Shown here: positions 53,851 through 63,090 of the stretch, piece by piece | Numbering within the stretch: position 1 is the stretch's first letter | Layout of the letters: each line of letters opens with the position of its first letter | Source: UBA940 sp045613745 | GTDB lineage: Bacteria > Bacteroidota > Bacteroidia > Bacteroidales > Rikenellaceae | NCBI GenBank assembly: GCA_045613745.1 | Contig: JAZLBP010000007.1 | Span: 138,742 to 202,741, forward strand | Direction of reading: 5' to 3' | Length of the DNA stretch: 64,000 bases | Notes under the pieces: generated by a model | Seen by the model: only the letters and a program-made list of their open reading frames with translations | What the model was told of the DNA's origin: nothing | The model's database searches: none | Made by a program: the position numbers and the translations under genes

Positions 53851-56800
53851 TTACTCCTCAATGCGAACGCAACGGATTGCGCGGGTCGAAATACCCATCG
53901 ACAAGCAGTTGTGACCGTCAACATTTTCAGGTTTGTTGATGTTTGCTACACCAAGGAAGTTTTGGTCTTTGTCGTTTACGAAGTTCATAGCACCGCAAGC
54001 GCCGTCACCAATTGCATTCACCCAGTAAGCACCCAGAACGTTACAGCATTGGAATTTGGTATCATCACCCCAACGAGTACCAGTTTTGGGGAAGAATGCG
54101 GTTTGACCCGAAGGCAGAACAACATTCCAACCATAGTTGCCAGCAGTTACAGTCGATTCGTTCGCGATACAGTTGCTGAAATCAACACCGGGAACGAACC
54201 AGCCAGCAGGACAGGGGTCGTAGATAGTTTTGATAACATCTTTGCACGAAGGCCATACTTGGGGACCACCCCAGTAGTAGAACAGTTGTTGTTTAGCAAT
54301 CGCGCTACGTTTGCCCCACCAGTCATAAGGCGAGCTGTTACCGCCTGCATTGTTGTTGTGAATCAGGCGGTGGGGGTTAGCGTTGGCATAAGCAACAGCG
54401 TCAGCGTAGGTCCAATCGCCCGAGAAACCGGCGTGTTGTACCAGACCTTGCAGATACTCGGTGTTTGAAATAAAAGTGTAACCACCATTTTCGTTTTGGC
54501 TACCGCCACCATTCGAACCATACATCAAAATACCGTCGGGGGTCATAGCGCCATAACCTGCACCACCACGGTTACCGTCGGTGCAGCTTGCTTTGATGTC
54601 AAACGGACCGGGGAAGGGGTCTTTACGACCGTGTTGGTAGGTCATACCAACTGCGGTACCTGCAATCCAACCGTTCGATACACCCTCCTCGCTGCCGATG
54701 TTAGCACCGATGTTACGGTCCATCATTACGAGGTTGTTTACACCCATAGCCACTTTCGAAGCCTCTGCATCGTAGCCGTTAGCAATCCAGATGTGCCAGC
54801 TCCAAATGATTTCGCCGCTCTCGTCTTTCACAGCGATAACAACGTTACCGGGGATAAGCTCTTCGCCCTCGGTCTCGAACTCAACGTCGCCATTCGAGAA
54901 CAACATTACGCTCTCGGGTTTGATGGGGCAGGTAGTGGTGTAAACCTTCTCGCCGGGGCACCAAGCTTGGAACCACAGAACCTCTGCCGAAGCGGGAGCC
55001 AAATCAACGCTGGTTTGAGCTACGTCAGCAGCACCCTTAACGAAGGTGTGGTACTCAGCAGCAGCGTAACGGTTCGAAACGATTTCGCCGGTGTAGCCAT
55101 TACCTTTAACATTAGCGGTGAAGTAGTATTTGCCAGGAGCGTTAACGATGTAGCAGTTTGCAGTGCCATTCTCGCACAGGTTGGTACCAGTTGCAACATC
55201 GGGGAAGTAACCACCTTCCCACTCGGTAGTTTTGTCTTTGTAGAAAGTAGGCACGGGAACCAAAACATTGAAGTCGTCCCAAACTTTGATGGTTTCAAGC
55301 GAAGGAGTCTCCTCGGCGTAGAGATAAGCCAGCGATTTGTTGCCCGATACGTCGTAAGTGGTCATCTTCGAGCCGTCGATACGCAGACCACGCAGAGCAG
55401 CGTCGTTAGCAGCGGTCGAAATCGAGGTCAGTTTGGTGTTGTTTACGCTTACAACAGCCAATTTGGTGTTAGCAGCGATGTCAATCGAAGTCAGACCAGT
55501 CCAACCAGCGTACAGACCAACCAAGTTCGACAGACCGCTGAGCGATACGCTCGACAGGGCTGCGTTGTTGCTGATGGTCAGATATTTCAGGTTAGCCAAG
55601 CCAGCCACGTTAATCGAGGTCAGCGAGTTGCGACCAGCGTTCATAGCTTTCAGCTCGGTGTTTTTCGACAGGTCGAGCGAAGTCAGTTTGTTAGCCTCAA
55701 CGTTGATAGCTTTCAGTGCGGTGAGAGCAGTAACATCCAGCGAGGTGAGTTTGTTACCGGGCAGGTAAACTTGCTCCAAAGCGGTGTTTTTGCTCAGGTT
55801 GATAGCAGCGATTTTCGAGTAACCAGCGTTCAGCACGCGCAGAGCGGTGTTTGCAGCCAGGTCGAGAGTCGAGATTGCGGTGTTACCTGCATAGAGTTTC
55901 TCGAGTTTGGTGTTAGCCGACAGGTTCAGAGCAGCGACTTTGGTGTCGTTCACGTTCAGAACTTTCAGCTCGGGGTTGCCACTCAGGTCGAGAGTGGTGA
56001 TGCCTGTACCTTGAACCAACAGCTCGGTCAGTTTGGCATTTTTGGTAACGTCCAGAGCCTCAACGCCAGCCGAGTTACGGATGTCGAGTTTCACCAGGTT
56101 GTCCATATACTCGATACCGCTCAAACTGGTTAGACCCGAGTAAGTTACAGTGTACATATCTTTGTTGGTGCTCCACAGAACCAGCTCGGTGATATCGTTC
56201 AACTCGCCTTTGCTCAGCGCTTTGTCTTTGTTGGCGTCAAAACGGTTTACAAGGAACGATTTGAAACGAGCATCAGCAATCTCAACAACAGCATCCTCGT
56301 TACCTGCTTGTTTGATAACAACCTCGTCGGTGCCGAACTCCGAAGTGAAGGTAACAACAGCCGCACGCGAAGCAGCATCCTCGTTGGCAGCAACTACGAA
56401 TTTCTCCTCGGTCTCGGTCAGTGCGCGAGTCGAAGGACGGGTAATCCAAGTACACTCCTCGGGAATGGTAACTGTGTAGTCGCGGTTCGATTTAACCAAA
56501 ATCGAAACCTCGCCACCCACCGAAGCAACCTCTACGGGCTCGGTGCTAACTACAACTGCACCAGTCTCGCTTTGAGTTACGGTGATGATATCCTCGCCAA
56601 GCTCGCTGGTTACGATAACTTGACCAACACGCTCGTCGTACGACTCGTTGGCAGCAACAACGATAGTGAAGCTTTTAGCCTCCAATGCGCGAGTAGCTTC
56701 GGCAACCGACAGCCACTCTTGTGCAGCCTCGGCAACAGCTACTGTGTACTCAACGTTGCTCATCAGGTTTACAACGATTTCGCCACCCTCGGCACCGATA

Positions 56801-57180
56801 GTGCGAGCCAGACCTTCAACGATAGTGTTAGCTTTGGCGGTGGGTTGAGTTACGGTAACGCTTACAGGGTCGGTACCTTGCATAGTGAAGGTGATGGTAG
56901 CGGTACGAGCCTCGTAGGTAGTGTTTTCGAGAGCGGTTACGGTTACGGTAGCCGATGCGTTGCCTGTATCAGGAGTTGCAAAGCACCAGTCAGCATCCGA
57001 GGTAACAACCCAAGTGGTGTTGGCCATAACCTCGACGGTAGCCTCCCACTCGGCAGCGCTGGGAGCAACGAGCTCGGTCACATCAACCGAAATCTCGGGA
57101 GTAATCTCAGGCTGGTTAGGAGTACAAGCAGACACGCCCATTACAAGTGCGGCTGCAAACAAAAGCATATATTTTTTCAT
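53851..57180 (-). CDS. Large BACON/LRR/Fib_succ_major-type surface lipoprotein
   Basis: A 1109-aa lipoprotein (lipobox Cys19 in VSACTP). Three BACON-like sandwiches fill about residues 30-305. An EF-hand-like loop (DANKDKALSKGE) lies at about 320. Some 15 short leucine-rich repeats of about 21 residues follow (about 330-655), pattern 'L..L.v..n.L..LdlS.nt.L'. The C-terminal third contains GKYYFTANVKG and a Fib_succ_major-type module ending with DPCPAGWFVPGV. A binding or adhesion role is inferred. It is followed upstream by the SGNH gene (38 nt). Confidence 0.85.
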   Translation of the reverse strand: MKKYMLLFAAALVMGVSACTPNQPEITPEISVDVTELVAPSAAEWEATVEVMANTTWVVTSDADWCFATPDTGNASATVTVTALENTTYEARTATITFTMQGTDPVSVTVTQPTAKANTIVEGLARTIGAEGGEIVVNLMSNVEYTVAVAEAAQEWLSVAEATRALEAKSFTIVVAANESYDERVGQVIVTSELGEDIITVTQSETGAVVVSTEPVEVASVGGEVSILVKSNRDYTVTIPEECTWITRPSTRALTETEEKFVVAANEDAASRAAVVTFTSEFGTDEVVIKQAGNEDAVVEIADARFKSFLVNRFDANKDKALSKGELNDITELVLWSTNKDMYTVTYSGLTSLSGIEYMDNLVKLDIRNSAGVEALDVTKNAKLTELLVQGTGITTLDLSGNPELKVLNVNDTKVAALNLSANTKLEKLYAGNTAISTLDLAANTALRVLNAGYSKIAAINLSKNTALEQVYLPGNKLTSLDVTALTALKAINVEANKLTSLDLSKNTELKAMNAGRNSLTSINVAGLANLKYLTISNNAALSSVSLSGLSNLVGLYAGWTGLTSIDIAANTKLAVVSVNNTKLTSISTAANDAALRGLRIDGSKMTTYDVSGNKSLAYLYAEETPSLETIKVWDDFNVLVPVPTFYKDKTTEWEGGYFPDVATGTNLCENGTANCYIVNAPGKYYFTANVKGNGYTGEIVSNRYAAAEYHTFVKGAADVAQTSVDLAPASAEVLWFQAWCPGEKVYTTTCPIKPESVMLFSNGDVEFETEGEELIPGNVVIAVKDESGEIIWSWHIWIANGYDAEASKVAMGVNNLVMMDRNIGANIGSEEGVSNGWIAGTAVGMTYQHGRKDPFPGPFDIKASCTDGNRGGAGYGAMTPDGILMYGSNGGGSQNENGGYTFISNTEYLQGLVQHAGFSGDWTYADAVAYANANPHRLIHNNNAGGNSSPYDWWGKRSAIAKQQLFYYWGGPQVWPSCKDVIKTIYDPCPAGWFVPGVDFSNCIANESTVTAGNYGWNVVLPSGQTAFFPKTGTRWGDDTKFQCCNVLGAYWVNAIGDGACGAMNFVNDKDQNFLGVANINKPENVDGHNCLSMGISTRAIRCVRIEE

Positions 57181-57218
57181 ACTCTTTTCTTCGATTTAGT
57201 GTGTTATACTTCCGTTAA

Positions 57219-57881
57219 TTATTTAGCCGCAGGTACAACCTCGTTGATGATAGGCAGCAGAGCCTCTGCCATAACCAGATAACCTTTGTAGCTGGGGTGA
57301 ACGTTAGTACCACCGTTCATAGCACCGGGAACCTCGCTTTCGAGCAGCAGGTCGTAGTCCAGCGAACCATCCGACATAACAAAAGCCGAGTAGAAGTCAC
57401 AGAAAGCGTAGTTGTTCTCCAACACGATCTCTTGAATCATATCGTTCAGACGGCTTACATAGTTTTGGGGATTATCGGTGATGCCCCACAGATTCGACGA
57501 AGGCAGAATGCTGCAAAGGATAACCTTTTGACCTGCATCAGCGCTGGCTTTTGCCATAGTTGCAAGGTTCATAGCGATGTCGTCAACGGGACGCAACGAG
57601 CCATCGTTTTGTGCGATGTCGTTGATACCGGCCATAATAACAACAGCCGAAGCACCCGAGTTAACAACGTCGTTGTTGTAACGCAACAGCATATCGGCGG
57701 TGGTGTGACCACTGATACCTTTGTTCAGGAAGTTGTTCTCCGAGAAGAACATTCCCACTTTCTCGCCCCAACCTTTGAAAATCGAGTCGCCCATAAACAC
57801 GACTCTCGGTCCGGCCGAAACGTTTGCGGCAGCACAGCACAGCATAATACCGAGAAGTGCCTTTGAAATTCGTTTAAGCAT
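57219..57881 (-). CDS. Exported SGNH/GDSL-type hydrolase
   Basis: A 220-aa esterase-fold protein. The signal peptide MLKRISKALLGIMLCCAAANVSA precedes block I GDSIFKGWG (Ser33). Block II Gly is in GISGHTTADML, block III is AGINDI (Asn) and block V is NVHPSYKGY (His, with the nearby Asp/Asn). Such enzymes deacetylate glycans or cleave lipid esters. It is the first gene of a pair with the BACON/LRR lipoprotein. Confidence 0.92.
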   Translation of the reverse strand: MLKRISKALLGIMLCCAAANVSAGPRVVFMGDSIFKGWGEKVGMFFSENNFLNKGISGHTTADMLLRYNNDVVNSGASAVVIMAGINDIAQNDGSLRPVDDIAMNLATMAKASADAGQKVILCSILPSSNLWGITDNPQNYVSRLNDMIQEIVLENNYAFCDFYSAFVMSDGSLDYDLLLESEVPGAMNGGTNVHPSYKGYLVMAEALLPIINEVVPAAK

Positions 57882-57927
57882 AGTGAAAGTTTTTTATTGA
57901 TTTGGTTAAAATTTCGTTTGATAACTG

Positions 57928-57935
57928 CAAAGTTA
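57928..57935 (-). promoter_or_regulatory. -7 box for the SGNH/LRR pair
   Basis: Minus-strand TAACTTTG, 46 nt before the ATG at 57881. Confidence 0.55.
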
Positions 57936-58112
57936 TCTCTTTTTTTATGTTTTACAACAAAACTTCTTGCTAAATAATAAAAAAAACGAAAGGCCACACC
58001 CCATCCGATACACATCTGACACTTGTATTTTGCGAACGCCCACTACATCCCAAAGTGCTGCGCACGGCGAGCCGAAAACGAATCAAAAAATCACAAAAAA
58101 CAGACACGAAAA
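57936..58112. other. Non-coding spacer between divergent genes
   Basis: No gene is seen. The spacer is AT-rich and separates the SGNH promoter from the rpsA promoter. Confidence 0.5.
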
Positions 58113-58142
58113 TTGTTAATTCACAAAAAGTTCGTATATTTG
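58113..58142 (+). promoter_or_regulatory. rpsA promoter
   Basis: TTG at 58113-58115, a 19-nt spacer, then TATATTTG at 58135-58142: the best match to the Bacteroidetes promoter in the window. A GCGGGC/GCCCGC inverted repeat (58142-58159) spans the expected start point. Confidence 0.75.
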
Positions 58143-58159
58143 CGGGCTTTTTCGCCCGC

Positions 58160-58260
58160 GCGGGGGTGTGAGAACGCCGCCAAAGTGAGGTAAAAACAGC
58201 AAAAAAACTTAATTATTAATCATTTTAACGAGCGATTGTATCGCAAAACTTTTTTCCGCA
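58160..58260 (+). promoter_or_regulatory. rpsA leader with small hairpin before the start
   Basis: A leader of about 110 nt precedes rpsA. GCGA-TTGTA-TCGC (58232-58244) can form a 4-bp hairpin 16 nt upstream of the ATG. Autoregulation by S1, known in E. coli, is possible here but unproven. Confidence 0.3.
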
Positions 58261-60054
58261 ATGGAGAACAAAAACATTCAAGTTGCCAACGAGAACTTCG
58301 ATTGGAACGCATTTGAGAACGAGCTGGGTCTGTACGGTCAAACCAGCAAAGAGGACATCACCGCTAAATACGACGAGTCGTTGTCGAACATCCTGGCAGG
58401 TGAGGTTGTTGAGGGTACTGTAACCGGCATCACCAAACGCGAAGTTGTCGTTAACATCGGCTACAAGAGCGAGGGTATCATCCCTGTGACCGAGTTCCGC
58501 TACAACCCCGAGCTGGCTATCGGCGAGAAAGTAGAGGTTTACGTTGAGAGCGCAGAGGACAAAAAAGGTCAACTCGCACTGTCGCACAAAAAAGCACGTC
58601 AACTCAAAAGCTGGGATTTGGTTAACAAAGCTATGGATGAGGACCAAATCATCAAGGGTTACATCAAATGCCGCACCAAAGGTGGTATGATTGTTGACGT
58701 ATTTGGTATCGAGGCTTTCTTGCCCGGTTCGCAAATCGACGTGAAACCCATCCGCGACTACGATATCTACGTAGACAAAACTATGGAGTTCAAGGTTGTT
58801 AAAATCAACCAAGAGTACCGCAACGTTGTTGTATCGCACAAAGCTCTCATCGAGGCTGAGCTCGAGCAACAAAAGAAAGAGATCATCTCGAAACTCGAGA
58901 AAGGTCAAATCCTTGAGGGTACCGTTAAAAACATCACTCCTTACGGTGTATTCATCGACCTGGGTGGCGTAGACGGTCTGATCCACATCACCGACCTGAG
59001 CTGGGGTCGTGTTACCAAACCCGAGGAGATCGTTGAGCTCGACCAAAAGATCAACGTTGTTATCCTCGACTTCGATGACGCTAAAAAACGCATCGCTCTG
59101 GGTCTGAAACAACTCACCGCTCACCCCTGGGAGGCTCTGAACCAAGACCTCAAAGTAGGTGACAAAGTAAAAGGTAAAGTAGTTGTTATGGCTGACTACG
59201 GTGCATTCGTAGAGGTTGCACCCGGCGTAGAGGGTCTGATCCACGTTTCGGAGATGAGCTGGAGCCAACACCTCCGCTCGGCACAAGACTTTATGAAAGT
59301 TGGTGACGAGGTTGAGGCAGTTATCCTGACCATCGACTACGAGGAGCGTCGTATGAGCCTGGGTACCAAACAACTCTCGACCGATCCTTGGGAGAACATC
59401 GAGGCTAAATACCCCGTAGGTAGCAAACACAGCGCTAACGTTCGCAACTTCACCAACTTCGGTGTATTCGTTGAGATCGAGGAGGGTATCGATGGCCTGA
59501 TCCACATCTCGGATCTGAGCTGGACCAAGAAAATCAAACACCCCTCGGAGTTCACTCAAGTAGGTACTTCGATCGAGGTTGTTGTTCTTGAGATCGACAA
59601 AGAGAACCGTCGTTTGAGCCTGGGTCACAAACAACTCGAGGAGAACCCCTGGGATGGTTTCGAGGCTGAGTTCGCAGTTGATTCGGTTCACGAGGGTACC
59701 ATCACCGAGGTAACCGAGAAAGGCGCAGTTGTTGTTCTGGGCGAGAACATCGAGGGCTTCGCTCCCGCAAAACAACTCGTTAAAGAGGACGGCACCACCG
59801 CTAAAGCAGGTGAGAAACTCCAATTCAAAGTAACCGAGTTCTCGAAAACCACCAAACGTATCACCTTGTCGCACACTCGTCTGTTCGAGGAGGCTAAACG
59901 TGAGGAGGCTAAAGCAGAGCGCGCTGAGAAAGCAGCTGCTGCAGAGGAGGCTAAAAACACTGTAAAGAAAATCAACGCTCAAGTTGAGAAAACCACTCTC
60001 GGTGACATCACCGGTCTGGCAGAGTTGAAAGCTAAACTCGAGGCTGAGGAGTAA
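58261..60054 (+). CDS. rpsA: 30S ribosomal protein S1
   Basis: A 597-aa ribosomal protein with six S1 OB-fold repeats, starting at about residues 45, 130, 215, 300, 385 and 470. Each central repeat carries the pattern G.v..i..yGaFVe...GveGLiH.Se.sW. A charged Glu/Lys/Ala-rich tail follows from about 555. It unwinds and recruits mRNA. Codon use is strongly biased, as expected for a highly expressed gene, which leaves a long stop-free frame on the opposite strand. Confidence 0.97.
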   Translation: MENKNIQVANENFDWNAFENELGLYGQTSKEDITAKYDESLSNILAGEVVEGTVTGITKREVVVNIGYKSEGIIPVTEFRYNPELAIGEKVEVYVESAEDKKGQLALSHKKARQLKSWDLVNKAMDEDQIIKGYIKCRTKGGMIVDVFGIEAFLPGSQIDVKPIRDYDIYVDKTMEFKVVKINQEYRNVVVSHKALIEAELEQQKKEIISKLEKGQILEGTVKNITPYGVFIDLGGVDGLIHITDLSWGRVTKPEEIVELDQKINVVILDFDDAKKRIALGLKQLTAHPWEALNQDLKVGDKVKGKVVVMADYGAFVEVAPGVEGLIHVSEMSWSQHLRSAQDFMKVGDEVEAVILTIDYEERRMSLGTKQLSTDPWENIEAKYPVGSKHSANVRNFTNFGVFVEIEEGIDGLIHISDLSWTKKIKHPSEFTQVGTSIEVVVLEIDKENRRLSLGHKQLEENPWDGFEAEFAVDSVHEGTITEVTEKGAVVVLGENIEGFAPAKQLVKEDGTTAKAGEKLQFKVTEFSKTTKRITLSHTRLFEEAKREEAKAERAEKAAAAEEAKNTVKKINAQVEKTTLGDITGLAELKAKLEAEE

Positions 60055-60139
60055 TCCACCTCTCGTGGCGTGGCAGTGCGGCTCCGACTTCGGAACGCGA
60101 ACGGCAGAGGATAAGAACGATTCGTGAATCTGACTACCT

Positions 60140-61075
60140 ATGAAATTCGAAGTTACCATACTCGGCTCGCGTGCTGCAATGCCCGACATAAAACACAATC
60201 AGACTGCTCATGCGCTTAATGTGCATGAGCAGTTCTATCTTATAGACTGTGGTGAGGCGACTCAAACGCAACTTATGCGCTTTGGTATCCACCCGATGCG
60301 AATAAACCACATCTTTGTGTCGCACCTGCACGGCGACCACTTCTATGGCCTGTTCCCGATGATTTCGACTATGGGACTGATGGGACGCAAAACCCCGCTG
60401 CATATCTACGCCCCGCGACCTTTGCAGGAGATTGTCGATATGCACTTCCGATACTTCGATGCGGAACTCGGCTACGAGATTGTGTGCCACGAATTCAACC
60501 ATACCCAACACCAGATGGTGTACGAAAATAAGGTTATGGAGGTGTGGACGGTGCCCCTGCGACACCGAGTCCCCTGTGCGGGTTTCCATTTTAGGGAGAA
60601 GACGCCGCAACTCAACCTGCGCCCGCAGATGATAGAACGCTATGGCCTGACTATCCAACAAATGGTGGCGGCCAAACAGGGCGAGGATATTACGCTGGAC
60701 AGCGGCGAGATTATCCCTAACGCACAACTTACCTATATTCCCTATTCGCCACGCAGCTACGCCTACCTGAGCGATACAACCTACTCGGCCAAGGCCGTGG
60801 GTCTGGTTCGGGGTGTGGATTTGCTCTATCACGAGGCCACCTACGCCGATGCCGACCGCAAGCGGGCCAAGCAGACGGGCCACTCGACAACCTTGCAGGC
60901 CGCCAAAGCCGCTGTCGAGTCCGAGGCGAAACAACTTATCATCGGCCACTTCTCGGGTCGCTACGACGACAACACCGAGATGCTCCGCGAGGAGGCGGCC
61001 ACGCTGTTCCCCAATACGGTGGCAGCAACCGAAGGCTTGCGAGTCGCAATCCCGATTCGCAAAAACAACCCCTGA
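60140..61075 (+). CDS. rnz: Ribonuclease Z
   Basis: A 311-aa metallo-beta-lactamase-fold endonuclease that matures tRNA 3' ends; the tRNAs in this window lack encoded CCA, so they would need it. The zinc motif is SHLHGDH, with further ligands in the PLRHRVPC segment, 'YLSDTTYS' and GHFSGRY. The length is normal. It is 85 nt downstream of rpsA. Confidence 0.96.
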   Translation: MKFEVTILGSRAAMPDIKHNQTAHALNVHEQFYLIDCGEATQTQLMRFGIHPMRINHIFVSHLHGDHFYGLFPMISTMGLMGRKTPLHIYAPRPLQEIVDMHFRYFDAELGYEIVCHEFNHTQHQMVYENKVMEVWTVPLRHRVPCAGFHFREKTPQLNLRPQMIERYGLTIQQMVAAKQGEDITLDSGEIIPNAQLTYIPYSPRSYAYLSDTTYSAKAVGLVRGVDLLYHEATYADADRKRAKQTGHSTTLQAAKAAVESEAKQLIIGHFSGRYDDNTEMLREEAATLFPNTVAATEGLRVAIPIRKNNP

Positions 61076-61171
61076 TGGGAACTAATACACGATGTGGGTG
61101 TGATGAGCGCAAAATAAAAAACTCCGCGCCTGCGTTATAAATATGGAAATAACCTTTAAAAAAATATCGAT

Positions 61172-61387
61172 ATGAAAAAACTTATGACTATGGCCCTGCT
61201 CGTTGTGGCTCTGGCAGCTACTTCGTGCGAGAAAGAGGGCGCAGAATGCAAATGCTCGTACACTATTGGCAGCCTCGAATTGAAAGACCAAGAGGTTGAT
61301 CTCGAAGGCACCAACCTGACTTGCTCGGAGTATGCCGAGAGTCTGAACGGCCAATATACTAATGTTAAATGTCGTACCGACTACTAA
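61172..61387 (+). CDS. Cys-rich mini-lipoprotein A
   Basis: A 71-aa lipoprotein. The signal ends in a lipobox with Cys19 (AATSCEK). The 52-residue mature peptide has a CxC (ECKCSY), a Cys before SEYAESL and a penultimate Cys (NVKCRTDY). The same spacing (CxC, then C(S/A)xY.., then final KC) is in the next gene, so the two are paralogues. Function is unknown. The neighbouring MauE/thioredoxin-like gene suggests thiol chemistry. Confidence 0.75.
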   Translation: MKKLMTMALLVVALAATSCEKEGAECKCSYTIGSLELKDQEVDLEGTNLTCSEYAESLNGQYTNVKCRTDY

Positions 61388-61472
61388 TATTTTCTTGGCA
61401 CTCGCCCCGAAAATAAATCTCACCCCGACCGCGTTTGCATATTCGGAGAGAACAAAAATAACCGTTCGTAAT

Positions 61473-61700
61473 ATGAAAAGATTTTTTGCAATAGCACTGC
61501 TGGCAGGCGTAGCTTTCACATCGGTATCGTGCCGCAAGGATGGCACTCGTTGCCGCTGCGTGTTCAAAAGCCCCACCGCAGGCCGCCAAGAGTTTATTGT
61601 TGAGGAGGAGACCCTGCTCAAAATAGCTAAATCTTGTGCCGGCTATGAGAAGTATCTCGAAATGGGCAGCGACCTCGACTACAAGTGCTACAATGACTAA
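61473..61700 (+). CDS. Cys-rich mini-lipoprotein B
   Basis: A 75-aa lipoprotein with lipobox Cys20 (SVSCRKD). The mature part has RCRCVF, SCAGYEKYL and DYKCYND, matching lipoprotein A in cysteine order. The ATG at 61473 opens straight into the signal peptide. Its last codons overlap the start of the next gene (ATGACTAA), so the two are translationally coupled. No known family is recognised. Confidence 0.78.
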   Translation: MKRFFAIALLAGVAFTSVSCRKDGTRCRCVFKSPTAGRQEFIVEEETLLKIAKSCAGYEKYLEMGSDLDYKCYND

Positions 61701-62610
61701 TCGCACACGCAAGGGTGTCAACCTGATAAATAACGCACGCACGGCTATCCGTATAGTCGTGGGTGCGTTGTTTTGTCTTTCAGCCGCCGCCAAGATGGCC
61801 GACTTCGACCGCTTAGAGCTCTATATATTTAGTTTCGGAGCGCTGTCGCTGAATGTCAGCTTTTGGGTTGCACGCCTACTTGTGGCCTTCGAGATGGTGC
61901 TCGGAGTGGCACTGATAGCCAACATCCGCCGTCGCGCTGCTGCGTGGTGCGGACTTGGCTCCGTAGTGTTGTTCTCGGTTTTCCTGCTCTATGCCATCGC
62001 CGCAGGACGCAACGACAACTGCCACTGTATGGGCGAGTTTGTCGAGATGACGCCTTGGCAGTCGTTGGCCAAAAATGCACTGCTGGCCGCAGCTCTCGGC
62101 TTTATTCTGCCCCAACGCGGAGGCCTTGCTGTCCGTAATTGGATTGTGGCCGTTGCGAGCACAGCTATTACCGTCGGAATCTTTGTGGCCTCGCCTCCCG
62201 ACAACATCAATCCCCACCGCCGCTACGACAGCGTGCTGAACAAGGCACTGTACGATACCCTGCCCCATAGCGACTCCCGCCGCGTGGTGTGCTTCTACTC
62301 TACTTCGTGCAAATACTGCGAGATGACCTCGTCGAAGATTGCCTCCATCGCCCGCCGCCACAACCTCCAAGAGTCCGTCGATGTGTGGTTTGCCTATGTT
62401 GGTGAGCAGACCGATTCACTTGTGAGTGCATTCTACGAGCGCACCTTGTCGCCCGCATTTTCCTATCGAACAATGGATTTCCGTACGCTCATCCACGCCA
62501 CTAATGGCGAAATCCCCGTGGTGCTTCTCACCGATGGCGACAGCGTAGCCGCCGAATTCAACTACCGCACCATCGACGAACACACCATCGTCAACTTCCT
62601 CACGGAGTAA
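61693..62610 (+). CDS. MauE/DoxX-like membrane protein fused to a thioredoxin-like domain
   Basis: A 305-aa protein. Residues about 15-165 hold four to five membrane helices of the MauE/DoxX type: IRIVVGALFCLSAAAKMADF, then NVSFWVARLLVAFEMVLGVA, and a CHCMG motif before TPWQSLAKNALL. In MauE-type proteins that Cys pair is redox-linked. A periplasmic thioredoxin-like domain follows, with the putative active site SCKYCEMTSSKIA and a cis-Pro-like IPVVLLTDGD. A role in transmembrane thiol transfer or disulfide formation is inferred. Confidence 0.82.
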   Translation: MTNRTRKGVNLINNARTAIRIVVGALFCLSAAAKMADFDRLELYIFSFGALSLNVSFWVARLLVAFEMVLGVALIANIRRRAAAWCGLGSVVLFSVFLLYAIAAGRNDNCHCMGEFVEMTPWQSLAKNALLAAALGFILPQRGGLAVRNWIVAVASTAITVGIFVASPPDNINPHRRYDSVLNKALYDTLPHSDSRRVVCFYSTSCKYCEMTSSKIASIARRHNLQESVDVWFAYVGEQTDSLVSAFYERTLSPAFSYRTMDFRTLIHATNGEIPVVLLTDGDSVAAEFNYRTIDEHTIVNFLTE

Positions 62611-62734
62611 CCCCATTCGACCATACCAACACAAACCTCCTGTCACGAATTGTTGACGGGCATTTGCTATTGCGGATGCTACACAGCCCATTTAAGCCTC
62701 GCATATATTATAATGCGCATCACATTCTCACTCC
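62611..62734. other. Non-coding stretch before the repeat field
   Basis: No gene or terminator is evident. The short open frames here have no protein features. Confidence 0.4.
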
Positions 62735-62945
62735 GCGACGCAGGGCATTCGGTCCTCCAACCACCTCATATTCCGCGAAACAGCAATGCATTGCTGTCCC
62801 CAACCTCCATACATCCGCGGGGATTGATTACTGTAATAGTATCACGACTCACACCCCTCTCTTAACTCCGTCCTCACTCCCCCCCCCTCTACCTCGGGTT
62901 AGTTTTACACATTCCCCAATACGTATATATTATAATAGGTATATC
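62735..62945. repeat. Repeat B, copy 1
   Basis: It shares GCATTCGG..CTCCAACCACCTC, TTCCGCGAAACAGCAATGCA, TCTACCTCGGG.TAGTTTTACAC and a TATATATTATAATA tail with copy 3 at 63325-63539, at roughly two-thirds identity by eye. Confidence 0.7.
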
Positions 62946-63009
62946 CACGACAAATCTCGGCCTACACATTAGAATGGGAAATGCTGATGTGTTTGGGAAC
63001 TTGCTCCCG

Positions 63010-63075
63010 CCATACCTCGCGGACGCAAAACATTGTTGTTTCCTAAACTCTCCCGTTCCGCGAAACGACACAACA
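63010..63075. repeat. Repeat B, short copy 2
   Basis: It contains only the central part (GACGCAAAACATT...CCCGTTCCGCGAAAC) and aligns in the same orientation with the other two copies. Confidence 0.55.
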
Positions 63076-63090
63076 TCGGAGTACGCGCAA

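Noticed and set aside
54496..56133. 545-aa plus-strand ORF with repeated VQS/RGQ patterns
   Set aside because: Antisense of the LRR array; the repeats mirror the leucine-rich repeats.
58225..60198. 657-aa ORF on the minus strand, longer than rpsA
   Set aside because: It is the antisense shadow of rpsA. The strong codon bias of that gene (few TTA/CTA/TCA codons) removes antisense stops. The translation has no known domains, and six S1 repeats on the plus strand are unambiguous.
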